Shown here: positions 55,738 to 64,000 of the stretch, one piece after another
Position numbering within the stretch: the first letter of the stretch is position 1
Layout of the letters: the number at the start of each line of letters is the position of its first letter
Origin: Bacteroidia bacterium
Lineage (GTDB): Bacteria > Bacteroidota > Bacteroidia > B-17B0 > Aurantibacillaceae
Assembly: GCA_016787445.1 (NCBI GenBank)
Contig: JAEUTQ010000031.1
Span: 30,996 to 94,995 of the forward strand
Length of the DNA: 64,000 nt
Direction of reading: 5' to 3'
Position numbers and translations under genes: made by a program
The notes under the pieces: model-generated
Seen by the model: the letters and a program-made list of their open reading frames with translations, nothing else
The model's database searches: none
Told to the model about the DNA's origin: nothing

Positions 55738-56928
55738 ATGAGTTTACATTTTACACACTTAAAATTAATTCTGTTTTTTCTTTTGTGCTTTCAATTAAGC
55801 TCGGCACAAAACCTGGTGGCCGATTCCAGCTTTGAAGCCAATAGTAAAGTTCCCGTATTACTTTCTTCTATCGGATTAAACGCCTCCTGGTCTTCGCCAA
55901 GCTGGGGCACTACGGATTTATTATGTGAGTGCGGAAAAAAATTAAAAGACAAATCGGAAGCGCAAGTACCACATAATCCATTCGGCACACAAAAAGCAAA
56001 CACGGGAAAATGTTACGCCGGATTTTATTTGTTCTCGCATGCTGATTACAGAGAATATTTAATTACACAATTAAATCAGCCTTTGATAGGCGGCAACAAA
56101 TATGAATTAACGATGTATATCAGTTTAGCGGATTATTCGCGTGCGGCGATTTACCGCATGGGCGTTGCTTTTTTAAATGCAAAGCCAACCTACACAAGCA
56201 GCGATGTCATAAGAAATATAAACCCGGTGAATGTGCCTTTAAAAAATCAAGTGGGTAGCGACACCGTGAACTGGCATCAGATTGTTGTGGAATATGAAGC
56301 CCATGGCGGAGAACAGTTTTTACTGATAGGAAGTTTTGATATTTACGATTATGAAGAAACCAATGTACGTCCGCCAAAAGGTGTGCGCACAAAAATAAAT
56401 CAACGTACCGACCGCGATGCGTATTATTACATTGATGATGTAAGCTTGCATCAATTACCGCCGCCTGTTGTGGCCAAGTTTGATACTGTTGTAGCGCCTA
56501 TCATTGATACCATTCGTCCGATTGCGATTGCTGAAGCGAATTTTGGAAACGATACGACAAAGCCCATCATTGAAGTGTTGGTAGACAAAACTTTTATTCT
56601 GAAAAATATTTTATTTGAAACCAACCGCGCGGTGTTATTGCCTTCCTCTTATCCGGAGCTGGATGCCTTTGCTAATTATTTAGTAAAAAACCCTCAGGTG
56701 TTTATTGAGATTGGAGGACATACCGACAACACCGGTAGTGAAGAGCAGAACAAAATCCTCAGTGAAAAACGTGCCAATACGGTAGCCGATTATTTAATTA
56801 CCAAAGGTGTAGAGTTAAACCGCGTTACTTTTAAAGGATATGGCAGCACTAAGCCTATTGCCAACAACTCTACCGACGAAGGCAAAAAACAAAACCGAAG
56901 AGTGGAGTTTACGGTGGTTAAGAAATAA
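55738..56928 (+). CDS. OmpA-family outer membrane protein
   Basis: 396 residues from ATG 55738 (a TTG at 55729 adds three residues and is less likely). Signal peptide about 1-24 (LSSAQ). Residues 25-240 form a carbohydrate-binding-like jelly-roll domain of the kind often fused to OmpA (LVADSSFEANSKVP, GKCYAGFYLFSHADYREYL, WHQIVVEYEAHGG). Residues about 285-396 are a complete OmpA domain: ENLxF-like ILFETNRAVLLPSSYPELDA, IGGHTDNTGSEEQN, LSEKRANTVADYLI, GYGSTKP and KKQNRRVEFTVVKK at the end. Its last ~120-160 bases recur three times downstream. Confidence 0.92.
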   Translation: MSLHFTHLKLILFFLLCFQLSSAQNLVADSSFEANSKVPVLLSSIGLNASWSSPSWGTTDLLCECGKKLKDKSEAQVPHNPFGTQKANTGKCYAGFYLFSHADYREYLITQLNQPLIGGNKYELTMYISLADYSRAAIYRMGVAFLNAKPTYTSSDVIRNINPVNVPLKNQVGSDTVNWHQIVVEYEAHGGEQFLLIGSFDIYDYEETNVRPPKGVRTKINQRTDRDAYYYIDDVSLHQLPPPVVAKFDTVVAPIIDTIRPIAIAEANFGNDTTKPIIEVLVDKTFILKNILFETNRAVLLPSSYPELDAFANYLVKNPQVFIEIGGHTDNTGSEEQNKILSEKRANTVADYLITKGVELNRVTFKGYGSTKPIANNSTDEGKKQNRRVEFTVVKK

Positions 56929-56943
56929 ACAAATAGAAACTGT

Positions 56944-57552
56944 TTATTTTATTGCAGTATTGATTAGTGACGTTACTTCGTTGCCGCTTTTGTTACTAAG
57001 ATCAATTATCATATCACGAAACTCGAAGCTATCGAAAGGTTTTTTACGCCAATCGTGAGGACCCATTTTTTCTCCAAGCACAACGCCGCTTGCTGAATTA
57101 AGATTTGTTAATTTTTCAGCACGATCTCTTTGTGCCGACCATTTATACTTAAATGAATTATCATGTTTTGTGACTAAACCGTAAGCCTCTACCTTACCAA
57201 CAGTTAGATCATAGGATTTTCCAAAGTCTTTAGAAAGCGAGTCTTTTACTATTCCTGCTTTTATTTGTTCTTGGATAAGTATTTTTTCAACTGAAATGAT
57301 AAATTCAGGATTTTCACTACTGACGAAAATGTTTTTATAAGCCAGTTGTTTTGTAATCCCCTCTATAAAATATTTTTTATACTCTTCAGGCGAGTAATAA
57401 TCAACGAAATGCCCCTTTGGATCTTTTTCAATAATCACTTGAAAGTCGGAGTTGATAGCAACACGTACTTCGCGGGAAACCTTCTTTGCAGTAAAGCATG
57501 AGAAGGAAAAGAAGAGTAAAGTAAAGTATAAAACGTAAACGTATTTTCTCAT
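56944..57552 (-). CDS. Putative lipoprotein, hypothetical
   Basis: 202 residues. Lipoprotein-like signal with Cys19 (FFSFSC). Mixed alpha/beta remainder with no recognised family. Its ATG overlaps the TGA of the DUF3137 gene (ATGA), so the two are translationally coupled and may act together. The 3' end is 15 nt from the end of the convergent OmpA gene. Confidence 0.65.
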   Translation of the reverse strand: MRKYVYVLYFTLLFFSFSCFTAKKVSREVRVAINSDFQVIIEKDPKGHFVDYYSPEEYKKYFIEGITKQLAYKNIFVSSENPEFIISVEKILIQEQIKAGIVKDSLSKDFGKSYDLTVGKVEAYGLVTKHDNSFKYKWSAQRDRAEKLTNLNSASGVVLGEKMGPHDWRKKPFDSFEFRDMIIDLSNKSGNEVTSLINTAIK

Positions 57553-58580
57553 TGTGTATGTTTTTCTTTTTGAATCACGTTAATTAATCCTTCAGACAGG
57601 CCAACAAAAACATTAAGCAAATTAAAATAATGTTTAACATATTTCGAATTTGTGAAAGAGGTGAAAGAGTCCATTTCAAAAGAAGCGGTGTCTTCAATGG
57701 CAACATGAATTTCGTTTTTTAAAAAAGCGACATGAATGGGGGTGTTTGTAAGTCCTTTAGCGGAAATTATAAGTTTTCTGATTTCAGCATTTAATTTTGG
57801 TAATTCATTCATCGGGTCGGAAGAGCGCACATGAAAGAGAGGATCGAAAGTTTGATCACCTGTTAGCACAAAGTTTTTCAAGCGAGAGTTTTGTTCTTGT
57901 CTTTGTGTTAAATCATTTAATGTATTGAGAAGTTCCGGCGAAAATAAATTATCCAGTAATTTTTTACTGTTTATATAAAGCGGTGTTTGAAAACCTGATT
58001 CAAAACTTAGAACAGCGTATACGCCTTTAAATATTGTAACGTGTCGCCTATCTCTTTCTTTACCCTGGCTTTTTGTTATCACAACATCCTTTGTCGCTGA
58101 AATATCCGAAAGCACAAAGGGGTGCTCTGAAATTGTACCCGAAATTAAATCATCCGATCGGAAAAATCCAAACGACTCAAACAATTCTGTTGAGTCAATA
58201 ATGTTTTTTTCTAATCCTTTAGCTTGCTCATACTTAAAACCCGGATCTAAAAACCTAACAATCTTATTGATGATTTTGTCTTTAAAATCGGTATTAATAG
58301 GAATAAAATTGTCTCCCCGCTTATATAAAATATAAATGGGATGAAATAATGCATACAGCATGCAAAAAGGAACAATGAAATATGCCTTTTCGGGTAACCA
58401 GTGAGTTTTCTTAACTATTATAACAACCAAAATGATTAATCCGAGTAAAACAAGCAGATTACGTTTGTATGGCTTAAATGAATATTTATTATTTGAAGCC
58501 AGTCTGGCTGACTCCAAAAAATCCAAATCACTTTTTAGATTTAGGTTGTAAAACTTATCAAACTCCTCCGTCGTTTTCAA
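57549..58580 (-). CDS. DUF3137-like membrane protein
   Basis: 343 residues. Two membrane helices (about 43-60 and 69-88) separate a short cytoplasmic N-terminus from a large C-terminal domain with DUF3137-like text (about 110-280; VVITKSQGKERDRRHVTIFKG, VYAVLSF, FDPLFHVRSSDP). Function of the family is unknown. No ATG is available: TTG 58580 is the only plausible start after the upstream stop. Coupled to the downstream lipoprotein gene. Confidence 0.78.
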   Translation of the reverse strand: MKTTEEFDKFYNLNLKSDLDFLESARLASNNKYSFKPYKRNLLVLLGLIILVVIIVKKTHWLPEKAYFIVPFCMLYALFHPIYILYKRGDNFIPINTDFKDKIINKIVRFLDPGFKYEQAKGLEKNIIDSTELFESFGFFRSDDLISGTISEHPFVLSDISATKDVVITKSQGKERDRRHVTIFKGVYAVLSFESGFQTPLYINSKKLLDNLFSPELLNTLNDLTQRQEQNSRLKNFVLTGDQTFDPLFHVRSSDPMNELPKLNAEIRKLIISAKGLTNTPIHVAFLKNEIHVAIEDTASFEMDSFTSFTNSKYVKHYFNLLNVFVGLSEGLINVIQKEKHTQ

Positions 58581-58620
58581 TAGCGTAAGTCTTTACATCA
58601 ATTTCGTATGGACACTCCAG

Positions 58621-59775
58621 TTAAAATGCGCGAACAGCACGAACAAAAGCATTGCTTGTTTTTGTTCCGGTTGTTTGTGAATTAGAATTGAAAGATTGCT
58701 GCCAGGCAGAGTTTGTATTATCTTCGCTGGAGCTCCAATAAAAACCAAGAGCAAATCCGCCAATTAAAGATTTACTTAAATAAAGTTTTTCCAACTCATA
58801 CATACTTGGTAAATACCAATCGCTGTAACTGTTTAACACTAAATCATCGCATAATTTCGCAGCATAAGTACCGGCACCTTGATTTAAAACAATAGCACTT
58901 GTATTTGCTTGTCCTGTTCCAACATTTTGTCCTGAGGCGCCAATTGAAGTTAATGTAAGAGCCCATGGAGCGCTTCCACTTTGATCTACTGTTGCGGCTA
59001 TAATACCATGTACTACATTAGGATCGTATCCGGCATCACCAGGTTGCAGAATATATGCAATTATTCCTCCCTCAAACCAATCACCAATTCCTTCATGTGT
59101 TGAGAAAGTTATTGGAGACCCATAAGAAGTGCCGTTTGCATTAGTGGCGAATGGGCGAACGTAATATGTTGTATTGGTTGATAAACCGCTAAGCGTAGCA
59201 GTATAAGCGCCAAGTCCGCTTCCGTTAGAAACAGTTGCATCAGAAATAGTAGGGAGATTATTTGTAGTGCTATAGCAAAACCCTCTATTTAAAACTGATG
59301 AACCGCCATCAGTAATAACTGTTGCGGCACATACTGCCGAATTTTGGGTAACGAAAGAATGAGTACCTGTTGCGACACTCGGTGCAGCTAAACTTAAAGT
59401 AGTAAATGTAACTTGATTTCCATAAGCCGTGCCCTTTTGATTTCGCGCCCATGCTTTTACATAATAGGTGGTACCGGGAACAATATCAGTAATAATCGGA
59501 CAACCAAAAGTGCTGGTTCCGGGATCACCGGTAGAAACATAGGAAGAGGCAGCGTTTTCCGGATCTGGTGAAGTACTCCATATAACACCTTGCTCTATTA
59601 TGCTAGACCCTCCGTCGCTTGTGCGATCTCCGCTACCATACGCACTATAAGTACTAATTCCGGTAACAGGTAAAGTAGTTACAGTTGGTAATTTAATTTC
59701 AGGCTCTGTGTTCTTTTCTTTTTTGCAGGCAATAAATGAAAAAAACAGAACGAATAACAATATAATTTTTTTCAT
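58621..59775 (-). CDS. Lipoprotein with fibronectin-like and DUF1566 domains
   Basis: 384 residues. Lipoprotein signal with Cys17 (FFSFIAC). Two fibronectin/Ig-like repeats (about 25-125 and 130-230; each with GxxYYVKAWARNxxGTAYGxxxTFTT-like ends, read as GTTYYVKAWARNQKGTAYG and TTYYVRPFATNANGTSYG), then a DUF1566 domain (about 235-384; SDWYLPSMYELEKLY, GFYWSSSEDN, AFVRAVRAF) common in surface lipoproteins. Surface-exposed role likely; substrate unknown. ATG start. Confidence 0.87.
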   Translation of the reverse strand: MKKIILLFVLFFSFIACKKEKNTEPEIKLPTVTTLPVTGISTYSAYGSGDRTSDGGSSIIEQGVIWSTSPDPENAASSYVSTGDPGTSTFGCPIITDIVPGTTYYVKAWARNQKGTAYGNQVTFTTLSLAAPSVATGTHSFVTQNSAVCAATVITDGGSSVLNRGFCYSTTNNLPTISDATVSNGSGLGAYTATLSGLSTNTTYYVRPFATNANGTSYGSPITFSTHEGIGDWFEGGIIAYILQPGDAGYDPNVVHGIIAATVDQSGSAPWALTLTSIGASGQNVGTGQANTSAIVLNQGAGTYAAKLCDDLVLNSYSDWYLPSMYELEKLYLSKSLIGGFALGFYWSSSEDNTNSAWQQSFNSNSQTTGTKTSNAFVRAVRAF

Positions 59776-59907
59776 GACATATATTTTTTGGTAAACTTAT
59801 GAAAACGCACACAGAATAAAAACATTATTTTATGATATAAATCATTTTTGTAAAAAGGAAAATTATCTCTGTATTTCAAATTTACTATATTTGAAAAAAC
59901 AGCAAGT

Positions 59908-61461
59908 ATGACATTAATAAAAAACTTTATCGTAGCGGTGGCATTTATAGCTTTGCCGCTATCTGTTTTTTCGCAAACGAAACAACAAAAAACCTACGAT
60001 CACGAAAAATTTGCCAAAAAGGTTTATGGTAATTTTTCTGCAGGCATGGATCAATCCATTTTTCTACCCGATGATCAGGCGCTGGAGTATATTAGTTCAA
60101 AAACCGGCAAGAGTGTTGCCGATTTAAAAGAAGAACGCGAAAGAAACAAAAAATTTATTAGTGAGGACAAGCTAACCCTGCAAAAAGAAAATGCAGGTGG
60201 AAAAATGGTGATGGGAGTAGAATTGGTAAAGGTTGAACATCCACAGTTAACCATGGGAAATATTATTGTGAATGCTCAAGGCATGAAAATTGTTTTTGGT
60301 AATTGTATACAAACCGATGCCACTTGGGTTTTGGGGGATTATATGTGTATTGAAGGAAAAATACCGGTGCGCAAAAAGGAAGTTACAAAGGAGGAAATGG
60401 CGGCTTCATTTTTAGCCTTGAGTGAAAAAAACTATTCAGTATTAACAACGCAAGAATGGATGGTTTGGCATGTTATAAAAGTAAGCGGTAATGACACCTT
60501 CATAAAGTCAGGAGCACAAATTGAAAAAAACGATTTTTATAGTCTCGAGTTTACTTTGGAAAAGGAGAACAAATGTTACGGCGGATTTAAAAAGGGTAAA
60601 TTAACTTTACGCGAATGGGTTAAATATAATTTTGATCAGGCATCCAACAGCATCAGCTTTAATACAAAAGAAGGTGCTATTGATAAATTCGAAATTCATA
60701 GCATTTCAGAGAGCAAACTAATTCTTACCAATACGATGGAGGGAGCGAAATATTATTATGTGGCTTCAAAATACGTAGTAACTGGCGACAACAATCAAGC
60801 CTCTGCAACAACTAATGGCAATGGGAATAAACTGTATATTGATCCTACCCCAAGAGGACTCGTTGATGGGGCTAACTTTATTGATCCTTCAAACTTTAAT
60901 AAACCTACAAAGGGATTTTATATCGATAAGGATGGTAACAAAATAATGGCAGTAATTAAATATCAGGACCCTGAAATACTTTGCAATAATGCAGCACCGT
61001 TACAATTATATAAAACAGCGTATAACGAAGCCGGGTTTATTAATGACGAAAAGAATAACGCCAACGGTGTAAAAGCAAAATCAGATCTTTTAGCCTTTGC
61101 TGTTAACGGACACATTTACGTTAGGGTTGAATGGGATAACTGGGGGATTTTATTAAAAGAAGGCGCAGTGCGCGAATGTGTTCAATTAAAGAAGGCAACT
61201 GACGGCACTAGCAAAACCGGGTATCACATGGGCGCATGGTATAAAAAACATTCAGGGAAATCTCTACCCTCTGCAAACCTGGTTATTAATTTCGCAAAAT
61301 CAATGAGTGAATTTTTAGATGACTATCCTGAATTGGCTGAAAAAATAAAGAACAAGGAAGATGGATATACAATGCTGAAAACAAATTTTATTATTGAAGA
61401 ATATAATAAGTGGTTCGATGAAAAAAACCCGGGAAAGAATAAATATGTTTTGGCAGAATAA
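59908..61461 (+). CDS. Exported protein of unknown function (517 aa)
   Basis: Signal peptide about 1-23 (SVFSQ). The mature chain is mostly beta/alpha mixed, with no family I recognise; a central stretch (about 295-330) is low-complexity and Gly/Asn-rich, after which a second half begins at KLYIDPTPRGLVDGANFID. TATATTTG, a -7-like promoter word, lies 15 nt before the ATG. The next gene follows after 12 nt, suggesting a two-gene unit in the variable region between OmpA-tail copies. Confidence 0.62.
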   Translation: MTLIKNFIVAVAFIALPLSVFSQTKQQKTYDHEKFAKKVYGNFSAGMDQSIFLPDDQALEYISSKTGKSVADLKEERERNKKFISEDKLTLQKENAGGKMVMGVELVKVEHPQLTMGNIIVNAQGMKIVFGNCIQTDATWVLGDYMCIEGKIPVRKKEVTKEEMAASFLALSEKNYSVLTTQEWMVWHVIKVSGNDTFIKSGAQIEKNDFYSLEFTLEKENKCYGGFKKGKLTLREWVKYNFDQASNSISFNTKEGAIDKFEIHSISESKLILTNTMEGAKYYYVASKYVVTGDNNQASATTNGNGNKLYIDPTPRGLVDGANFIDPSNFNKPTKGFYIDKDGNKIMAVIKYQDPEILCNNAAPLQLYKTAYNEAGFINDEKNNANGVKAKSDLLAFAVNGHIYVRVEWDNWGILLKEGAVRECVQLKKATDGTSKTGYHMGAWYKKHSGKSLPSANLVINFAKSMSEFLDDYPELAEKIKNKEDGYTMLKTNFIIEEYNKWFDEKNPGKNKYVLAE

Positions 61462-61473
61462 TTGTGTTAAGTT

Positions 61474-62403
61474 ATGTCAATACGATTTAAACTTATTTTA
61501 TGCAGTTCTGTAATTGTTTTTTCCTGTGGTAGTGAAAAAGTAAAAGAAGGACAAAGCGTAATAGATTCAACCCAAATTAAAGAGACAGTAGATAATGAAG
61601 TAACAAACGATTATCCCGATCCGGAATTAAGTGGCAGCTCATTAGGCAGAGTAAATAGCAATCTTTTTCTGTCTGGGATGTTATATCAGCTGAATTATTT
61701 CAGAAATTATTCCGACAGTTCAGGTATATTAAGAATTAAGGTCATTAACAACAGATATTCTCCAGTTGAGTCGCAGGAATATTTTACTCCGGAGTACGCT
61801 ACTTTAGACGCAGGAAGTTATTCGGAAGGTTTTGGCGGATTACGTTTGGCTTATATGAATACTATATCGAGCGATAAGCAATCGTTTTCTGAGTTTAATA
61901 ACTTTAAAAATAGTTTTGAGGAGCTTTCACAAACAGCTCTTATAAAACCAAAAACTGAAGTAATGGCTTTTAATTATTACGAGCCGGCGGCCATTCATTG
62001 GTGTATGAAAAATTTTTATCGAGGTCCGGGAGAAAACGTGATAGAGGAAATTTCAAATACTGCACTATATGATATAGTGTTCAAAAAGTTTGTGAGAACA
62101 TTAATTACTTCGCATTATCACGTGGCCAAGTTCGATTTTGAAAATGAAAAGCACTGGTATAAGAACGCCGTAATTATAGAAAGCAAACACGCGCCAGGCC
62201 TGCTAATGGAGCGCTATAAAATTCCTGAATCAATAAATAAAGAGGACATAAACCCGTATTATTATCCGCTTGCCGCAGGTTTTTGGATTAGAAGAAGCAT
62301 CGACGAAACAGAAAGCACATTGTGGCCTTATTTATTACACATTGCAACTGAGTACGATTATCACTGGCTATGCTCCAAATATCAGGTGTGCGAAAGAGGA
62401 TAG
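61474..62403 (+). CDS. Putative lipoprotein, hypothetical (309 aa)
   Basis: N-terminal signal with Cys18 (VIVFSCGSE), a typical lipobox-plus-Gly-Ser start of Bacteroidota surface lipoproteins. An acidic linker follows (about 20-55), then a folded Tyr/Asn-rich domain without recognised homology. Co-directional with the 59908 gene. The first short OmpA-tail copy starts 18 nt after its stop. Confidence 0.62.
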   Translation: MSIRFKLILCSSVIVFSCGSEKVKEGQSVIDSTQIKETVDNEVTNDYPDPELSGSSLGRVNSNLFLSGMLYQLNYFRNYSDSSGILRIKVINNRYSPVESQEYFTPEYATLDAGSYSEGFGGLRLAYMNTISSDKQSFSEFNNFKNSFEELSQTALIKPKTEVMAFNYYEPAAIHWCMKNFYRGPGENVIEEISNTALYDIVFKKFVRTLITSHYHVAKFDFENEKHWYKNAVIIESKHAPGLLMERYKIPESINKEDINPYYYPLAAGFWIRRSIDETESTLWPYLLHIATEYDYHWLCSKYQVCERG

Positions 62404-62420
62404 GAACAATAAGAGTATAA

Positions 62421-62462
62421 GAACAAAACCGAAGAGTAGAGTTTACAGTGGTGAAGAAGTAG
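62421..62462 (+). repeat. OmpA 3'-end copy B
   Basis: 42 bases encoding EQNRRVEFTVVKK-stop, equal to the last 14 codons of the OmpA gene (56887-56928) except five base differences. Apart from the first codon (Glu for Lys), all are synonymous or in the stop codon. No upstream OmpA coding sequence is attached; it directly follows an unrelated gene. Confidence 0.85.
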
Positions 62463-62468
62463 GGGGGA

Positions 62469-63092
62469 TTAATTTTTTGTTCCAACAGCGACAAATAATT
62501 TACCGCCAACTTTATTTTCTTTTACGGGCAAATACTCTTGATGAAAGTAATATGTTTTGTTAGAAAGTGTCTGCCAAATTTTTCGGTCAAGATCAGCTTT
62601 CGCAATTTTTTCAACCAACCAGGTATTAAAATTTCTTTTTTCGGCGTAAACATCAACAACAACAATCTTTCCGTTTTCCTTAAGCAAACTAATAAGATTA
62701 TTAAGCACTTTTTCCCAATCAGGAATAACGGATAAACCAAGCACACATATTATACGGTCAAAACGCAAGGATTGCCTGGTGTATTTTTCAATAGTAGAGG
62801 GAGACAAATCACGGGCATCGGCTTGAAAGAGTGAAATATTATCCCAGTTATTTTTTACAATTAAAGATTCGCCTTTTTTTAGCATGCCGTTAGAAAAATC
62901 GCAACCGTAAAGAGTAATCTTTTTGCCAGAGGCTTTTATGTGTTTAAAGTTAGCACCGGTTCCGCAAGCTACATCCAAAACGGTATGCCCGTCATTTAAA
63001 TCAAGTAACTCAACTGCTCTTTTACGACTTTCAAAATATAATTTCTCTAAAGAACTATCGTAAAAGTTGGAAAAAACATCATACCATTTCAT
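62469..63092 (-). CDS. Class I SAM-dependent methyltransferase
   Basis: 207 residues. Motif I VLDVACGTGANFKHI (about 37-51), an acidic strand end GCDFSNGM (motif II), ADARD (motif III) and RIICVLGLSVIP (motif IV) give the UbiE/Coq5-like methyltransferase fold; the N-terminal WYDVFSNFYD is usual for that family. Substrate unknown. It lies between OmpA-tail copies B and C, on the strand opposite to both. ATG start. Confidence 0.88.
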   Translation of the reverse strand: MKWYDVFSNFYDSSLEKLYFESRKRAVELLDLNDGHTVLDVACGTGANFKHIKASGKKITLYGCDFSNGMLKKGESLIVKNNWDNISLFQADARDLSPSTIEKYTRQSLRFDRIICVLGLSVIPDWEKVLNNLISLLKENGKIVVVDVYAEKRNFNTWLVEKIAKADLDRKIWQTLSNKTYYFHQEYLPVKENKVGGKLFVAVGTKN

Positions 63093-63135
63093 AAGCGCTA
63101 GTTTAAGTGTAAAGATAAGGCGTTTTGTTTTAATG

Positions 63136-63183
63136 GAACAAAAACAAAACCGAAGAGAGGAGTTTACGGTGGTTAAGAAGTAA
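63136..63183 (+). repeat. OmpA 3'-end copy C
   Basis: 48 bases encoding EQKQNRREEFTVVKK-stop, corresponding to the last 16 codons of the OmpA gene with one Val-to-Glu change. An ATG three bases upstream would make only a 16-residue peptide. It sits in the gap between the methyltransferase and the next minus-strand gene. Confidence 0.85.
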
Positions 63184-63208
63184 TTTGTGATTGTTTAATC
63201 GAAGCTTA

Positions 63209-63766
63209 TTAGTTGGCTTTTCTTTTTTGTTTTATCGTTAACAATAGGAACACGGCAGAAAACATCAAAGCAATTATTATTAGGAATAAGAAATTATTAA
63301 TTCTTACAATCTTGTGCGTGTAAGAGCTATCTTTTACGTCTACCCATGAATAATTTTTAAAGTCAACAAAAGAATTGTCTTGATAAATATTGACACGTAA
63401 GTCCTGTTTAGATTTTTTATCGTTGTTTTTAGTGAATTTGATAATATAATATTCGTTATTTATACACTTAACTTGTGCTACTAATTCGTTTTCAACAAAT
63501 CCATATTTTATTATATCTGTAATGTTTAACTCTTCTCTAGTGTTTACGTATTTTACTTCCCCTTTTGATACTAGGCTAAAGCCATATTCGTCTCTGAGAA
63601 CGAACCCGCCATCAGGTTCGTTATTGCTTTCAGGGGTTATATTTAATGGAAGTTTTTGACCAGACCACAGAATATTTTTCCCATAAAAGTAAAGTTGTTG
63701 GTCTAAAATGAAATATGTAATTCCAAATGCAACAATCAAAACAACAAGCAACTTGATTAATTTCAT
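63209..63766 (-). CDS. Hypothetical membrane protein with two end helices
   Basis: 185 residues from ATG 63766 (MKLIKLLVVLIVAFGITYFI). The longer in-frame reading to 63889 would begin inside an OmpA-tail copy and is rejected. One membrane helix at each end (about 5-22 and 158-177) with a soluble, probably beta-rich middle. No family recognised. Confidence 0.6.
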   Translation of the reverse strand: MKLIKLLVVLIVAFGITYFILDQQLYFYGKNILWSGQKLPLNITPESNNEPDGGFVLRDEYGFSLVSKGEVKYVNTREELNITDIIKYGFVENELVAQVKCINNEYYIIKFTKNNDKKSKQDLRVNIYQDNSFVDFKNYSWVDVKDSSYTHKIVRINNFLFLIIIALMFSAVFLLLTIKQKRKAN

Positions 63767-63881
63767 TTTAAAAGAAAATAAAACGGATTTTGATTTTTGG
63801 ACTGGCGTTATTTCATTTAATGTATTCGGAGGCTCTTTAGTAAAGATAATAATTTTAAATTTGATGGCAACTTCTTTGGGA

Positions 63882-64000
63882 GCCAACACCGTAGCTGATT
63901 ATTTAATTACTAAAGGTGTGGAGTTAAACCGCGTTACTTTTAAAGGATATGGCAGCACTAAGCCTATTGCCAATAACTCTACCGACGAAGGCAAAAAACA
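63882..64000 (+). pseudogene. OmpA 3'-end copy D, runs past the window edge
   Basis: 119 bases that align to 56772-56890 of the OmpA gene with six differences, all synonymous, encoding ANTVADYLITKGVELNRVTF and onward. It starts abruptly inside the domain, after an unrelated sequence (TTGATGGCAACTTCTTTGGG), so it is a 5'-truncated OmpA domain. Whether the rest of the tail and another gene follow cannot be seen. Confidence 0.85.

Noticed and set aside
63133..63183. Sixteen-codon ORF MEQKQNRREEF... as a small gene
   Set aside because: It is the OmpA-tail copy C with a fortuitous upstream ATG.
63767..63889. N-terminal extension of the 185-residue hypothetical protein
   Set aside because: It would start inside OmpA-tail copy D and precedes a normal ATG followed by a membrane helix.

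Overview
The window comes from an AT-rich member of the Bacteroidota. Six proteins carry C-terminal type IX secretion (T9SS type A) sorting domains. There is a complete 14-subunit nuoA-N respiratory operon with separate nuoC and nuoD, LytTR and multi-PAS signalling proteins, many Cys-lipoproteins and OmpA-like proteins, and little recognisable Shine-Dalgarno sequence. Species cannot be named from the sequence. No rRNA, tRNA, CRISPR array, integrase or transposase was recognised.

Layout. 1-5 kb: the 3' end of an Xaa-Pro aminopeptidase gene, a T9SS cargo gene, then a methyltransferase and mnmG interleaved with three parS-type ParB sites (2016-2966), which suggests an origin-proximal centromere region. 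5-14 kb: a choice-of-anchor L/OmpA/T9SS protein, and a minus-strand run nadA, secreted MORN-repeat protein, eight-PAS histidine kinase, LytTR regulator. 14-19 kb: rpiB, a thioredoxin-fold-like secreted protein, a purple acid phosphatase-like T9SS protein, and a B12-binding/radical SAM protein. 19-25 kb: a putative cation-transport operon (double-OmpA protein, P-type ATPase broken by one frameshift, HEAT protein, Nramp-like transporter). 25-39 kb: nuoA to nuoN on the minus strand, with a TonB-C-terminal-domain gene embedded between nuoF and nuoG. 39-51.5 kb: a 1070-residue Asp-box/PKD T9SS protein, PhoH, a LamG-like T9SS protein, a flavin-dependent halogenase-like oxidoreductase, a lytic transglycosylase, a TPR-PP2C phosphatase and RadA.

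51.5-64 kb is the accessory-looking part. A frameshifted four-helix-bundle gene lies between two near-identical ~70 bp direct repeats, each upstream of a gene start. A YceI-lipoprotein/beta-propeller operon follows, then a cluster of intergenic palindromes. An OmpA-family gene comes next, whose 3' end recurs at least three more times downstream (62421, 63136, 63882 to the window edge), always on the same strand and separated by unrelated, mostly hypothetical genes. This repeated-tail arrangement is the most unusual structure in the window and looks like a recombination or insertion hotspot.

Functionally, the core is respiration (complex I), tRNA modification (MnmG), NAD synthesis (NadA), pentose phosphate metabolism (RpiB) and DNA repair (RadA). 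Around it sit T9SS-exported surface proteins and signalling modules. Two single-base homopolymer frameshifts (ATPase, four-helix-bundle gene) could be genuine mutations or assembly errors.
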